Of a stretch of 60,614 bases of DNA, positions 42,012-51,700 are shown piece after piece. Origin of the DNA: Prado023 sp032123675 (lineage in GTDB: Bacteria > Actinomycetota > Actinomycetes > S36-B12 > CAIYMF01); assembly GCA_032123675.1 (NCBI GenBank), contig JAQBEX010000189.1, positions 1-60,614 of the forward strand, given 5' to 3'. Within the stretch, counting starts at the first letter, position 1. The number at the start of each line of letters is the position of its first letter. Below the pieces are notes generated by a model. The model ran no database searches. It was not told the origin of the DNA and saw nothing but the letters and a program-made list of their open reading frames with translations. The translations under genes and the position numbers were made by a program.

Positions 42012-44618
42012 TCACGACTCCTCCGGGGCACGGTCAACGTCGCCAGATTGGCCACCCCTATCGGCGACCCCGCTGACGTCCTCGGACTCGACGATCTGCT
42101 CACCGCCTGGGGCCACCTCTGATTCTGGGGCGCCGGACTCATCGAGCTCCACGTCGTCCTGGAGGTCTGCGGAGCGCGCGACGCCCACGATGCTGTCCCC
42201 GCCCGAGAGGTCCATGAGCGAGACACCCATTGTGGCTCGCCCGGTGGCTCGGACCTGATCGACTCGGGTCCGGATCACGATCCCGTTGCTGGCGATGGCG
42301 TACAACTCGTCGGACGCCTCGCAGATGAGCGCACCGACGAGCGAACCGCGCTCCTCGACGAGTTTCATCGCCGTGACCCCGTACGTGTTGCGCCCCTGCG
42401 TGCGCCACTCGGACACGGAGGTCCGCTTGGCGTACCCCCCGTCGGTGACAGTGACCAGATGTGACTCGGGACGAACGACCTCCATCGACAGTGCCGTGTC
42501 ACCCGGGCGCAGCCGGATCCCCTGAACGCCGGAGGTCGCCCGCCCCATGGGTCGCAGCGTCGCGTCGTCTGCACGGAACCGCACTGATGCGCCCTTGGAC
42601 GACACCAGCAACAGGTCGTTGTCGGGGCTCACCAACTGTGCGGAGATGAGCTCATCGCCGTCACGCAGGTTGATCGCGGCCAGGCCATTGGAGCGGATGG
42701 AGTCGAACTCGCGCAGCCGGCTCTTCTTCACCATCCCGGCCCGGGTGGCCAGCACGAGGTAGTCGGCGTCGTTGAAGTCCTTGAGGTCCAGGACCTGGGT
42801 CACCGACTCGTCGGGCTGGAAGGCGAGCAGGTTGGCCACGTGCTGGCCACGCGCATCCCGGCCCGCGTCGGGCAGCTCATAGCCCTTCGCGCGGTACACG
42901 CGGCCCTTGTTCGTGAAGAACAGGACCCAGTGGTGCGTCGTGGTGACGAAGAAGTGGCTCACCACATCATCACCGCGCAGCTGGGCACCCTTCACGCCGC
43001 GACCTCCCCGGCGCTGGGCCCGGTACATGCCCACGTCGGTGGATTTCGCGTAGCCACCACGGGTCAGGGTCACGACGATGTCCCGCTCGGCGATGAGGTC
43101 CTCATCAGTGACTTCGCCCTCGTCGGGGATGATCTGGGTGCGCCGCTCGTCGCCGAACTTCGCGACGATCTCCGACATCTCCTCGCCGACGATCTGACGC
43201 TGGCGGCCCTCGCTGGCCAGGATCGATTGGTACTCGGCGATGTCGGCCATGAGCGAGTCGTAGCGCGACTGCAGCTCGTTGCGCTCCAGAGCCGCCAGCT
43301 TGCGCAACTGCATGTCGAGGATGGCCTGGGCCTGGATCTCATCGATAGCCAGCAGATCGAGCAGGCCACTCTGGGCCTCGGACGCTGACCGTGAGGCCCG
43401 GATCAGGGCGATGACCTCGTCGATCCGATCAATCGCCCGCAGCAGGCCACGCAGGACGTGCGCCCGCTCCTCAGCGACCCGGAGCCGATACGTGGTACGT
43501 CGCCGGATGACGGTGATCTGGTGGGAGATCCAGTGGCGCACGAAGGCGTCCAGGGGCAGTGTCCGTGGGACACCGTCGACGAGGGCCACCATGTTCGCCC
43601 CGAAAGTCTCCCGCAGCTGGGTGTGCTTGTAGAGCTGGTTGAGCACGACCTTGGGCACGGCGTCCTTGGACAGGATGATCTCCAGCCGAAGGGTGTCCCC
43701 GCTGGACTGGTCGATGATGTCCGAGATCCCGGACATCTTCCCCTGCTTGTGCAGGTCCACGATCTTGGCCAACAGGTTGTCCGGGTTGACCTGGTAGGGC
43801 AGCCCGGACACGACGAGCATCGTGCGACCCCGCGCGTCATCGGTGACCTCCACGATCGCGCGCATGGTGATCAGGCCTCGGCCCGTCCGGTAGGCGTCTT
43901 CGATCCCGCGACGGCCCACGATCAGGGCGCCGGTCGGGAAGTCCGGTCCTGGGATCCGCTCCAGCAGGGCCGTGAGGAGCTCCTCGCGGGACGCCTCCGG
44001 GTTCTCCAGCGACCACATCACCCCGGAGGCGATCTCCCGCAGGTTGTGCGGCGGGATATTGGTGGCCATGCCCACGGCGATACCCGCCGAACCATTGACC
44101 AGCAGGTTCGGGAACCTGGCGGGCAGCGCCGTGGGCTCCATTGTCCGGCCGTCGTAGTTCGGGACGAAGTCGACGGTCTCCTCGTCGATGTCGCGGGTCA
44201 TCTCCATGGCCAGCTGGGCCAGCCGGCACTCGGTGTACCTGGACGCGGCCGCGCCGTCGTTGCCCGGGGAGCCGAAGTTCCCCTGCCCCTGGACCAGGGG
44301 GTACCGGAGCACCCAGGCCTGGGTCAGGCGCACCAACGTGTCATAGATCGCGAGGTCGCCATGAGGGTGATAGTTGCCCATCACGTCGCCGACGACGCGT
44401 GCGGACTTCGAGAAGTTGCGGTCCGGGCGGTAGCCACCGTCGTACATCGCGTACAGCACGCGCCGGTGCACCGGCTTGAGGCCATCACGCACGTCGGGAA
44501 GCGCACGGGACACGATGACGCTCATCGCGTAGTCGAGGTAGGAGCGCTGCATCTCGACCTGCAGGTCGATCGGCTCGATCCGGCCGTGGATTCCGGGGCC
44601 GTCAGTGATCTCAGTCAT
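42012..44618 (-). CDS. gyrA: DNA gyrase subunit A
   Basis: 868 aa; ATG overlaps the gyrB stop by 1 nt (TGATG). Breakage-reunion core with active Tyr128 in AAASRYTECRLAQL and the C-terminal DNA-wrapping beta-pinwheel including the GyrA box QRRGGRGVKG. In the quinolone-resistance region the sequence is HPHGDLAIYD, so residue 89, the position of E. coli Ser83 and M. tuberculosis Ala90, is Leu; the acidic residue (Asp93) is kept. A short acidic tail ends the protein. Confidence 0.97.
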   Translation of the reverse strand: MTEITDGPGIHGRIEPIDLQVEMQRSYLDYAMSVIVSRALPDVRDGLKPVHRRVLYAMYDGGYRPDRNFSKSARVVGDVMGNYHPHGDLAIYDTLVRLTQAWVLRYPLVQGQGNFGSPGNDGAAASRYTECRLAQLAMEMTRDIDEETVDFVPNYDGRTMEPTALPARFPNLLVNGSAGIAVGMATNIPPHNLREIASGVMWSLENPEASREELLTALLERIPGPDFPTGALIVGRRGIEDAYRTGRGLITMRAIVEVTDDARGRTMLVVSGLPYQVNPDNLLAKIVDLHKQGKMSGISDIIDQSSGDTLRLEIILSKDAVPKVVLNQLYKHTQLRETFGANMVALVDGVPRTLPLDAFVRHWISHQITVIRRRTTYRLRVAEERAHVLRGLLRAIDRIDEVIALIRASRSASEAQSGLLDLLAIDEIQAQAILDMQLRKLAALERNELQSRYDSLMADIAEYQSILASEGRQRQIVGEEMSEIVAKFGDERRTQIIPDEGEVTDEDLIAERDIVVTLTRGGYAKSTDVGMYRAQRRGGRGVKGAQLRGDDVVSHFFVTTTHHWVLFFTNKGRVYRAKGYELPDAGRDARGQHVANLLAFQPDESVTQVLDLKDFNDADYLVLATRAGMVKKSRLREFDSIRSNGLAAINLRDGDELISAQLVSPDNDLLLVSSKGASVRFRADDATLRPMGRATSGVQGIRLRPGDTALSMEVVRPESHLVTVTDGGYAKRTSVSEWRTQGRNTYGVTAMKLVEERGSLVGALICEASDELYAIASNGIVIRTRVDQVRATGRATMGVSLMDLSGGDSIVGVARSADLQDDVELDESGAPESEVAPGGEQIVESEDVSGVADRGGQSGDVDRAPEES

Positions 44619-46576
44619 CAGATGTCCAGGAACCTCACGTCGCGGGCGTTGCGCTGGATGAACGATCGTCGGCTCTCGACGTCCTCGCCCATCAGCGTCA
44701 TGAACAGTTCGTCGGCCTGGGCCGCGTCGTCAAGCGTGACCTGCAGCAGGACGCGCTCCTCGGGATTCATGGTCGTGTCCCGCAGCTCCTGCCAGTTCAT
44801 CTCTCCGAGACCCTTGTACCGCTGGACGGCCTCCTCCTTGGGAAGACGTCGCCCCGCGGCCAACCCGGCCTCGGTGATCGCCTCCCGCTCCCGATCTGAG
44901 TACGCGTAGTCGGGGGTGTGCTTGATCCACTTGATCTTGAACAAGGGCGGCTGTCCCAGGTACACATGTCCGTGCTCGATGAGGGGGCGCATGTACCGGA
45001 ACAGCAGGGTGAGCAGCAGGGTCCGGATGTGCTGGCCGTCGACGTCCGCGTCGGCCATGAGCACAAGCTTGTGGTAGCGCAACTTCGCCTCGTCGAAGTC
45101 GTCCTGCACGCCAGCGCCCATGGCCGAGATCAGGGCCTGGACCTCGTTGTTCTGCAGGACCTTGTCGATCCGGGCCTTCTCGACGTTGAGGATCTTCCCC
45201 CGGATGGGCAGGATCGCCTGGGTCTTGGGGTCCCTGGCCTGGCGGGCCGAACCACCGGCCGAATCACCCTCGACCACGAACAGCTCGCAGTTCTCCGGCT
45301 CCCGGCTCGAGCAGTCGATCAGCTTGCCCGGCAGGCCGCCCCCACCGAGCAGTCCCTTGCGGTTGCGGGCCAGGTCGCGAGCCTTCCGGGCGGCCATCCG
45401 AGCTTGGCTGGCCGAGACCGCCTTGCGAGCGATCTCGCGACCCTCCGCTGGATTCGCCTCGAACCAGGCGCCGAGCTGGTCGAAGACGACAGACTGCACG
45501 ACGGTCTTGGCCTCGGTGTTGCCGAGCTTGGTCTTGGTCTGGCCCTCGAACTGCGGCTCGCGCAGCTTCACGCTGACGATGGCAGTCAGGCCCTCGCGGA
45601 TGTCCTCGCCGGAGAGGTTCGGGTCCTTCTCCTTGAGGATGTTCCAGCTACGGGCGAACTTGTTGACCAGCGTGGTCATGGCCGCCCGAAAGCCCTCCTC
45701 GTGGGCCCCGCCCTCGGTCGTGTTGATCGTGTTGGCGAACGTGTAGACGCTCTCGTTGAAGGAATCACTCCACTGCATCGCGATCTCGGCGGAGATGCCC
45801 TTGTCGAGATCCTCTGCCATGAAGTCGATGACCGAGGCGTGCGCCGCCCCGCGCTTGGCGTTGAGATACCGGACGAAGTCGGCGATACCGCCGTCGTAGC
45901 GATAGGTCACCTGCCGCGGGCCCGGCTGCTCCTCCACGGAGACGTCGTCAGTGGGGTGGACCCGCTCATCGGTGAGCGCGATCGTCAGCCCACGGTTCAG
46001 GAAGGCCATCTCCTGGAAGCGCCGCGACAGCGTCTCGAAGTCGTAATGGGTCGTCTCGAAGATGTCCTGATCGGCCCAGAAGGTGATCGTGGTCCCGGTC
46101 CGGTCGGTCGCGTCCGCCTTGAGCAGGGCAGCCTGGGGAACCCCGTAGGCGTAGGACTGCAGCCACAGGAACCCCTCGCGACACACCTCCACCTCCAACC
46201 GGGATGACAGGGCGTTGACGACCGAGACGCCGACTCCGTGCAGGCCACCGGAGACCGCGTAGCCGCTGCCGCCGAACTTGCCGCCGGCGTGCAGGACAGT
46301 CAGCACGACCTCGACGCCGGGCTTGCCCTCGCTGGCCACGATGTCGACGGGGATACCACGTCCGTCGTCGGTGACCCGAACCCCGCCATCGGCGAGCAAC
46401 GTCACCTCGATCCGGTCGCAGTAGCCGGCCAGGGACTCATCGACCGAGTTGTCGACGACCTCATAGACCAGGTGGTGCAGTCCACGTTCACCGGTTGACC
46501 CGATGTACATGCCTGGGCGCTTGCGAACCGCGTCCAACCCCTCGAGGACGGTGATCGCACTCGCGTCATAGGACAC
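44618..46576 (-). CDS. gyrB: DNA gyrase subunit B
   Basis: 652 aa from GTG 46576 (SYDASAITVLEGLDAVRKRP), preceded by AGGAG with a 6-nt spacer; a longer frame to 46633 is not homologous. GHKL ATPase: EVVDNSVDESLAG, VTDDGRGIPVD, GGLHGVGVSVVNALS. Toprim: FVVEGDSAGGSARQARD, LPIRGKILNVEKAR and LMADADVDGQHIRTLLL with the metal-binding acidic residues. It supplies ATP turnover for negative supercoiling with GyrA. Confidence 0.97.
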   Translation of the reverse strand: MSYDASAITVLEGLDAVRKRPGMYIGSTGERGLHHLVYEVVDNSVDESLAGYCDRIEVTLLADGGVRVTDDGRGIPVDIVASEGKPGVEVVLTVLHAGGKFGGSGYAVSGGLHGVGVSVVNALSSRLEVEVCREGFLWLQSYAYGVPQAALLKADATDRTGTTITFWADQDIFETTHYDFETLSRRFQEMAFLNRGLTIALTDERVHPTDDVSVEEQPGPRQVTYRYDGGIADFVRYLNAKRGAAHASVIDFMAEDLDKGISAEIAMQWSDSFNESVYTFANTINTTEGGAHEEGFRAAMTTLVNKFARSWNILKEKDPNLSGEDIREGLTAIVSVKLREPQFEGQTKTKLGNTEAKTVVQSVVFDQLGAWFEANPAEGREIARKAVSASQARMAARKARDLARNRKGLLGGGGLPGKLIDCSSREPENCELFVVEGDSAGGSARQARDPKTQAILPIRGKILNVEKARIDKVLQNNEVQALISAMGAGVQDDFDEAKLRYHKLVLMADADVDGQHIRTLLLTLLFRYMRPLIEHGHVYLGQPPLFKIKWIKHTPDYAYSDREREAITEAGLAAGRRLPKEEAVQRYKGLGEMNWQELRDTTMNPEERVLLQVTLDDAAQADELFMTLMGEDVESRRSFIQRNARDVRFLDI

Positions 46577-46866
46577 CTGTGACTCCTGACTGGTGGTGGA
46601 CCGGAACGGCGCCTGGGTGGGCCAACGCAGCAACTCGGCGCACAGCCCTCACAGAGGATCGCTTGATGTCGTGATTCTACCCTGAACTGCGTGTTCGACC
46701 GCCGGAAATCCACATAGGACGCGCGCAGAGCGTTCGACATGTCGGGGGCTATCCCCCCCACATGTCGGGGTGGCCCCAGCCCAGGAGGCGATTCTGGATC
46801 GTCGGGGCCCCCGGATCGGCGCCCGATTGGCCCCGGCTGGCCCGACGGCCGAGCTGACCAGCGGTG
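46577..46866 (-). promoter_or_regulatory. gyrB upstream region with promoter and GC hairpin
   Basis: 290 bp with no gene. TAGAAT on the minus strand at 46674-46679 is a good -10 box about 100 nt before the gyrB start. Further upstream a GGGGG-CTAT-CCCCC hairpin (46745-46758) is flanked by direct repeats ACATGTCGGGG at 46738 and 46761. It may end the DUF721 transcript or act as a control site for gyrase expression. Confidence 0.5.
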
Positions 46867-47496
46867 TCAGCCGTACGTGTCGCGGGGTCCCCGTCCACGC
46901 ACACGCAACCGGCCCCTCGTTCGTGGCGGAGCCGGTCCAACGATGCGAATGTCGCGGACGACCCCGGTACCCACCTTGACCTCGATCGCCGTGCGCACCG
47001 CTGGGAGCATCAGACTCAGCTGCTCGGCCCACGCCGTCGAGCTGGTGCGGATGAACAGCAGGCCTGCGTCGGGCTCGAAGGACTCCGGCGCGGTGTGCTC
47101 GGCGTTGACGGACCCGACGATCTCGGGCCACATCCCCAACAGGCTGGCGACGTCGAGGCCGGTCCGCCACCCTTGGTCATCGACCAACCGGGTCCAGGCC
47201 CCGCCCACGGCCATCGGATCCCGGTCATCAGGCCCAGGGCCGGAGTAGCCGCCCACGGTTCGGCGCGCACGCCCGCGCAGGGGTGTCCTGCGTCCCTGCC
47301 GCTGGGTCTCGGCGGCCAGGCCACTTGCGCGGGCGGAGGCCCGGACCCGACTGAGGACTGCCCGCGCGGCGTCCGGCACGCCTGCCTGCTCCGGGCCTGG
47401 GACAGGTCCTGGGCCCGACCCCGTGGCTGCATCCGTGGACCCGGGCTCCACCGGCACGCCTGAACTGCCCGATCGGGACCGCTCATCGCCGGTCAT
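46867..47496 (-). CDS. DUF721 domain protein (DciA-like), recF neighbour
   Basis: 209 aa; ATG overlaps the recF stop. The first 100 residues are Gly/Arg/Pro-rich and probably disordered. The C-terminal KH-like DUF721 fold contains VASLLGMWPEIVGSVNAEHT, LLFIRTSSTAWAEQLSLM and VVRDIRIVGPAPP. DUF721 proteins include the DciA helicase loaders; the actinobacterial gene between recF and gyrB (Rv0004) is thought to play this role because DnaC is absent in the phylum. Confidence 0.9.
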   Translation of the reverse strand: MTGDERSRSGSSGVPVEPGSTDAATGSGPGPVPGPEQAGVPDAARAVLSRVRASARASGLAAETQRQGRRTPLRGRARRTVGGYSGPGPDDRDPMAVGGAWTRLVDDQGWRTGLDVASLLGMWPEIVGSVNAEHTAPESFEPDAGLLFIRTSSTAWAEQLSLMLPAVRTAIEVKVGTGVVRDIRIVGPAPPRTRGRLRVRGRGPRDTYG

Positions 47497-48638
47497 GGTG
47501 CACCGCTGATCAGGTCGACCACCGGGACTGTCTGTCCGGTGAGGATCCCCGGGACGTCCTCCGGGACCGCCGCTGTGATCAGCACCTGCTCGACATCCGC
47601 CACGGCTAGGGCCAGCCGCTCCCGACGGTCGGCATCGAGCTCGGCGAAGACATCATCGAGGATCAGGACCGGTTCACCACCCGGGCCGGACTCCGCACGG
47701 ACAATGTCATAGGACGCCAGTCGTAGGGCCAGGGCCATGGACCAGGACTCACCGTGCGATGCGTAGCCGCGGACCGGCATGCCGTGCAGGGTCACGGCCA
47801 GCTCGTCGCGGTGCGGGCCGACCAACGTGATCCCGCGGGCGAACTCCTCATCCCGGCGGGCCGCCAGAGCGATCCGGACCTGCTCGGCGATCTCGTCACG
47901 ACCGCGTCCCCGGGACTCGGGAACCCCAGGGACATACTCGATCCTCGCCTCGGGATCACGGTCCCCGGGGGCAACTGCTCGATAGGCATCGGACACTGGC
48001 TGGGTCAGGCGATCCACCAGTCGGTCCCGGGCGGCGATCACATCGGCAGCCAGCGCGGCCAATTGGTCGTCCCACACGGACAGGGTCGCTTCAGCGGCCG
48101 CACGCGTACGACCCCCACCAGCCCGCACGGCAGAGGCCGACTTCAGCAGTGAGTTGCGCTGTCGTAGGACTCTGTCCAGGTCGGACAGGACAGCGTCGAA
48201 ACGTGGCGCCAGGGCCACCAGGAACTCGTCGAGGTACCTGCGCCGCTCACCAGGATCGCCCTTGACCAGCCACAGGTCCTCAGGGGCGAAGAGTACCCGG
48301 GACACCTGACCCAGGACATCGCGCTGTCGCGGGACCGGCGAGCGGTTCAGCCTGGCCCGGTTGGCCCTTCCCGGGGTGATCTCGAGCTCGACGATGATCT
48401 CGCGGCCGCCACGGTCAGCGTGCACCCGTACCACGGCACGGTCAGCACCTCGGCGAACCAGCGGGGCGTCGGTTGCCACGCGATGTGACCGCAGGGCACT
48501 GGCGTAGCCGATCGCCTCCACGAGGTTCGTCTTGCCCTCGCCGTTGGCGCCCACGAACGTCGTCACGCCGATCGGCAGGTCGAGTTCAACGGCTGCGTAG
48601 GAGCGGAAGTCGACCAGGCCGAGGTGGGTGACGTGCAC
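47493..48638 (-). CDS. recF: DNA replication and repair protein RecF
   Basis: 381 aa from GTG 48638, starting 1 nt after the dnaN stop. SMC-like ATPase: Walker A FVGANGEGKTNLVEAIGY, signature YASHGESWSMALALRL (ABC-type), and Walker B PVLILDDVFAELDADRRERL. With RecO and RecR it loads RecA at gaps. The usual gnd gene of mycobacteria between dnaN and recF is not present. Confidence 0.96.
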   Translation of the reverse strand: MHVTHLGLVDFRSYAAVELDLPIGVTTFVGANGEGKTNLVEAIGYASALRSHRVATDAPLVRRGADRAVVRVHADRGGREIIVELEITPGRANRARLNRSPVPRQRDVLGQVSRVLFAPEDLWLVKGDPGERRRYLDEFLVALAPRFDAVLSDLDRVLRQRNSLLKSASAVRAGGGRTRAAAEATLSVWDDQLAALAADVIAARDRLVDRLTQPVSDAYRAVAPGDRDPEARIEYVPGVPESRGRGRDEIAEQVRIALAARRDEEFARGITLVGPHRDELAVTLHGMPVRGYASHGESWSMALALRLASYDIVRAESGPGGEPVLILDDVFAELDADRRERLALAVADVEQVLITAAVPEDVPGILTGQTVPVVDLISGAP

Positions 48639-48639
48639 G

Positions 48640-49782
48640 CTAGGAGGGAAGGCGGACGGGCATCAACAGGTACAGGTAGTCATCAGCGGCATCCGCATCC
48701 AAGCTGCTGGCGCCAGTCAGGACGGCTGGCTTGTTCGCGTTCGTGAACGCCATGTTGGTGACTGGCTTGGAGATGGCCGCCAGCCCCTCGAGCAGGTAGC
48801 CCGGGTTGAAGGCGATCCGCTCCATCGGCTCCCCGGACATGACGCACTCGATCGCGTCGACGCCGATCGCGTCGTCGCCAGTGCCAGCCTCAAGGACCAG
48901 CTCCTGCTCGTTGAAGATCATCTTGACGGCGCTGGATCGCTCTGCGACCAGCGCGACGCGCTTGACCGCCTCGGTCAGCGCCGCAGTATCGACCCGCATG
49001 ATGGTCGGAGACTCGGACGGAAGAAGTGCTCGGTACTTGGGGAAGTCGCCCTCAAGGAGCCGGGTGGTGGTCCTGCGGTCCAGTCCCTCGATACCGAGCA
49101 GCCCCTCACCGACGGCAGCCGAGCTGAATGCGAGGTGCACGTCATCGGCGTGGACGAGGGCCTTGGCGGTGTCGGCCAGCGTTCGCGCCGGCACCAGGGC
49201 CGCTGCGCTGAAGCCCGGGTCCTGTGGGGTCCAGGCGAACGTACGCACGGCGAGGCGGTACCGATCGGTTGCGGCCAGGGTGACCTGGTCCCCATCGACC
49301 TCGACCCGAACGCCGGTCAGGAACGGCAGCGCGTCGTCGCGGCCCGCTGCCACCGCGACCTGGGCCACCGCTCCGGCCAGGACCGTACCCGGAACGCTGC
49401 CGCTGGGTGCTGGCATGGCCGGAAGTGGGGGGTACTCCTCGACCGGCAGGGTCGGCAACTCGAAGGACGCGCGACCGCTGCGCACGCGAAGCCGGGTGCC
49501 GTCGATCTCCACATCCACCGGCTGGGCGGGCAGTGACCGGGCGATGTCCACCAGCAACCGACCGTTGACCAGGGCCACCCCGGCCTCCGCCACATCGGCG
49601 GTCACCTCGACGCGCCCAGAAACCTCGTAGTCATATGAGGAAATCGCGAGCTTCGGCTCGGCCCCCTCGCTGCACTCGAGGCGCAGCCCGGACAGCATGG
49701 GCGTTGCGGGTCGGGTTGGCACCGTGCGGCCAGCCCAGGCCACAGCATCAGCGAACTGGTCACGATCGACGCGGAACTTCAC
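48640..49782 (-). CDS. dnaN: DNA polymerase III beta sliding clamp
   Basis: 380 aa from GTG 49782 (KFRVDRDQFADAVAWAGRTV), with AGGAGGAG upstream. The three clamp domains are visible; domain 3 has EMVFNEQELVLEAG-like IFNEQELVLEAGTGDDAIG and ends LYLLMPVRLPS, the family's C-terminal peptide. It forms the ring that keeps polymerase on DNA and lies directly downstream of oriC. Confidence 0.96.
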   Translation of the reverse strand: MKFRVDRDQFADAVAWAGRTVPTRPATPMLSGLRLECSEGAEPKLAISSYDYEVSGRVEVTADVAEAGVALVNGRLLVDIARSLPAQPVDVEIDGTRLRVRSGRASFELPTLPVEEYPPLPAMPAPSGSVPGTVLAGAVAQVAVAAGRDDALPFLTGVRVEVDGDQVTLAATDRYRLAVRTFAWTPQDPGFSAAALVPARTLADTAKALVHADDVHLAFSSAAVGEGLLGIEGLDRRTTTRLLEGDFPKYRALLPSESPTIMRVDTAALTEAVKRVALVAERSSAVKMIFNEQELVLEAGTGDDAIGVDAIECVMSGEPMERIAFNPGYLLEGLAAISKPVTNMAFTNANKPAVLTGASSLDADAADDYLYLLMPVRLPS

Positions 49783-50274
49783 GAACTCCTCCTGGATGTG
49801 CGCTCTGCGACGTCACCCTACGACCCAGCAGGGACACGGCGGTGCACCGCCGTGTCCGAATGACACTCACGGAGGCGAGCGGGCAGGAACTCCGTGCCCG
49901 CCCGCTCGCTGTCCGCGGGGCCCGGCAGGGCTGGCCGTCCACAGGCAGGCGGCCACTGGAGGCTGTTCATCGAATCATCCCTAGGTAGATGGAGTCTTAG
50001 TAGTAGGTCCTGTGGATCCTGGGGACAACTGTCGTCAGCGCAGGTCAATCCGTGTGTCGTCAGCCACAGGCCCTGTGGGTCCGGCTGAGTCGGACTCGTG
50101 TAATTCGTGGACATCGGCCGGGGATCCCCGGCGGCTCGGTACTTGTCCACAGGATCCGGCCCGGGGAGGTGAATCACACGCCGTCAGTGTCCCGATGTCA
50201 TCCACAAGGCGGTCTGGCCCGTGGTGGGCTCGGAACGGCAGCCGTCACCACCTCGGATCGACGTGCCGGTCGGG
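49783..50274. other. oriC: Chromosomal replication origin oriC
   Basis: 492-bp non-coding gap between dnaA and dnaN. DnaA boxes: perfect TTGTCCACA (50143-50151), TCATCCACA (50198-50206), TTGTCCCCA complement at 50020-50028, and weaker TGTGGATCC (50011), TGTGGGTCC (50074), CGTGGACAT (50106) and CCGTCCACA (49935). A relatively AT-rich patch (49968-50010, including TCTTAGTAGTAGG) may be the unwinding element. Three inverted repeats occur: 49832-49857 (12-bp arms), 49875-49909 (10-bp arms) and 50117-50132 (palindrome). Confidence 0.85.
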
Positions 50275-51699
50275 TCAGCGGGTGGCTGCCGACGCACGGA
50301 TCCGGGCGGTGAGGTCCATGACCGAGTTGTACAGCGACCGGCGCTCGGCCATCAGGGTGCGGATCTTCCGGTCGGCGTGCATGACGGTGGTGTGGTCGCG
50401 GCCGCCGAACAGCTCGCCGATCTTGGGCAGCGACAGGTCGGTGAGCTCCCGACACAGGTACATGGCGACCTGACGAGCTGTGACCAGGGTCCGGGACCGG
50501 GATTGCCCGGTCAGGTCGTCGATGGTGACCGAGTAGAACTTGGCTGTCTCGAGCATGATCGCCGGAGCGGTGATCTCCGGGCCTGCCTCGTTCGGGATAA
50601 CGTTGCGCAGCACCTCCTCAGCCAGGCTGAGGTCGACGGTCCGCTTGCTCAGGCTCGCGAACGCCGTGACCCGGATGAGGGCGCCCTCAAGCTCACGGAT
50701 GTTCCGCGAGATCTTGCTGGCGATGTACTCGAGCACCTCGGCCGGGACGGTGATCCCCTCCTGATCGGTCTTGCGGCGCAGGATGGCGATCCGGGTCTCG
50801 AGGTCCGGCGGCTGGATGTCGGTGGTCAGTCCCCAGCCAAACCGCGTGCGCATGCGGTCCTCGAAGTCCTTGAGCCGGTTCGGGGCCATGTCCGAGGTGA
50901 TGACGATCTGCTTGTTGGCGTTGTGCAGTGTGTTGAAGGTGTGGAAGAACTCCTCCTGGGTCTGCACCTTGCCGGACAGGAACTGGATGTCGTCGACGAG
51001 CAGGACGTCGACGTCGCGGTACCGGCGCTGGAACTGCAGCGCCGCATCGTCGCGGATCGAGTTGATGAACTCGTTGGTGAACTCCTCGCTGGACACGTAG
51101 CGCACGCGGGTCCCGGAGTAGAGCGTCTGCGTGTAGTGGCCGATCGCGTGCAGCAGGTGGGTCTTGCCCAGGCCTGACTCGCCGTAGATCACCAGGGGGT
51201 TGTAGCTGCGTGCTGGCTGTTCGGCCACAGCCACGGCCGCAGCATGGGCGAACCTGTTGCTGGCACCGGCAACGAACGTGTCGAAGGTGTAGCGGGGGTT
51301 CAGCCGGGCTGACTGCTCGGGCTTGGCCTCTCCGGACCGCGAGGCCGGGCGCACGACAGGCTGAGGACCGGTCGGGTCCGTGGGGCGGTCCGCGTAGGTC
51401 GAGTCGGCCCAGATGTCGGCGAGGTCGTCGTCGACCTCCAACGAGGGGTCGACAGTCACGGCGAGGTTGATCTGACGGCCGAGCAGGGTTGCCAGTGACT
51501 CCTCGATCGGGGGCCGCAGGTGCGACTCGAGGACGTCCTTGGCGAAGGGGTTGGGCGCGGCCAGGACCGCGACACTGCCATAGACGTTGACCAGTCGACT
51601 CAACTGCAGGAACGCGCGGTGCGAGCGACTGAGTTCTGCGCTGTCCAGCGAACTGATCGCGCTGCCCCAGATGAGCGCCGGATCTGCAGTGTCATCCAC
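50275..51699 (-). CDS. dnaA: Chromosomal replication initiator DnaA
   Basis: 474 aa from GTG 51699 (DDTADPALIWGSAISSLDSA). Domain I (1-80), a Pro/Asp-rich linker, AAA+ domain with Walker A GESGLGKT (173-180), Walker B VLLVDDIQFLSGK and Arg-finger region, and domain IV with the DNA-binding signature GGRDHTTVMHADRKI. Initiates replication at the adjacent oriC. A DnaA-box-like TCATCCACA (51692-51700) overlaps the start codon, suggesting self-control. Confidence 0.97.
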   Translation of the reverse strand: MDDTADPALIWGSAISSLDSAELSRSHRAFLQLSRLVNVYGSVAVLAAPNPFAKDVLESHLRPPIEESLATLLGRQINLAVTVDPSLEVDDDLADIWADSTYADRPTDPTGPQPVVRPASRSGEAKPEQSARLNPRYTFDTFVAGASNRFAHAAAVAVAEQPARSYNPLVIYGESGLGKTHLLHAIGHYTQTLYSGTRVRYVSSEEFTNEFINSIRDDAALQFQRRYRDVDVLLVDDIQFLSGKVQTQEEFFHTFNTLHNANKQIVITSDMAPNRLKDFEDRMRTRFGWGLTTDIQPPDLETRIAILRRKTDQEGITVPAEVLEYIASKISRNIRELEGALIRVTAFASLSKRTVDLSLAEEVLRNVIPNEAGPEITAPAIMLETAKFYSVTIDDLTGQSRSRTLVTARQVAMYLCRELTDLSLPKIGELFGGRDHTTVMHADRKIRTLMAERRSLYNSVMDLTARIRASAATR

Positions 51700-51700
51700 A
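51692..51700 (-). promoter_or_regulatory. DnaA box overlapping the dnaA start codon
   Basis: TCATCCACA, one mismatch from TTATCCACA and identical to the box at 50198-50206 in oriC. It covers the GTG at 51697-51699, so binding could limit dnaA expression. Confidence 0.5.
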
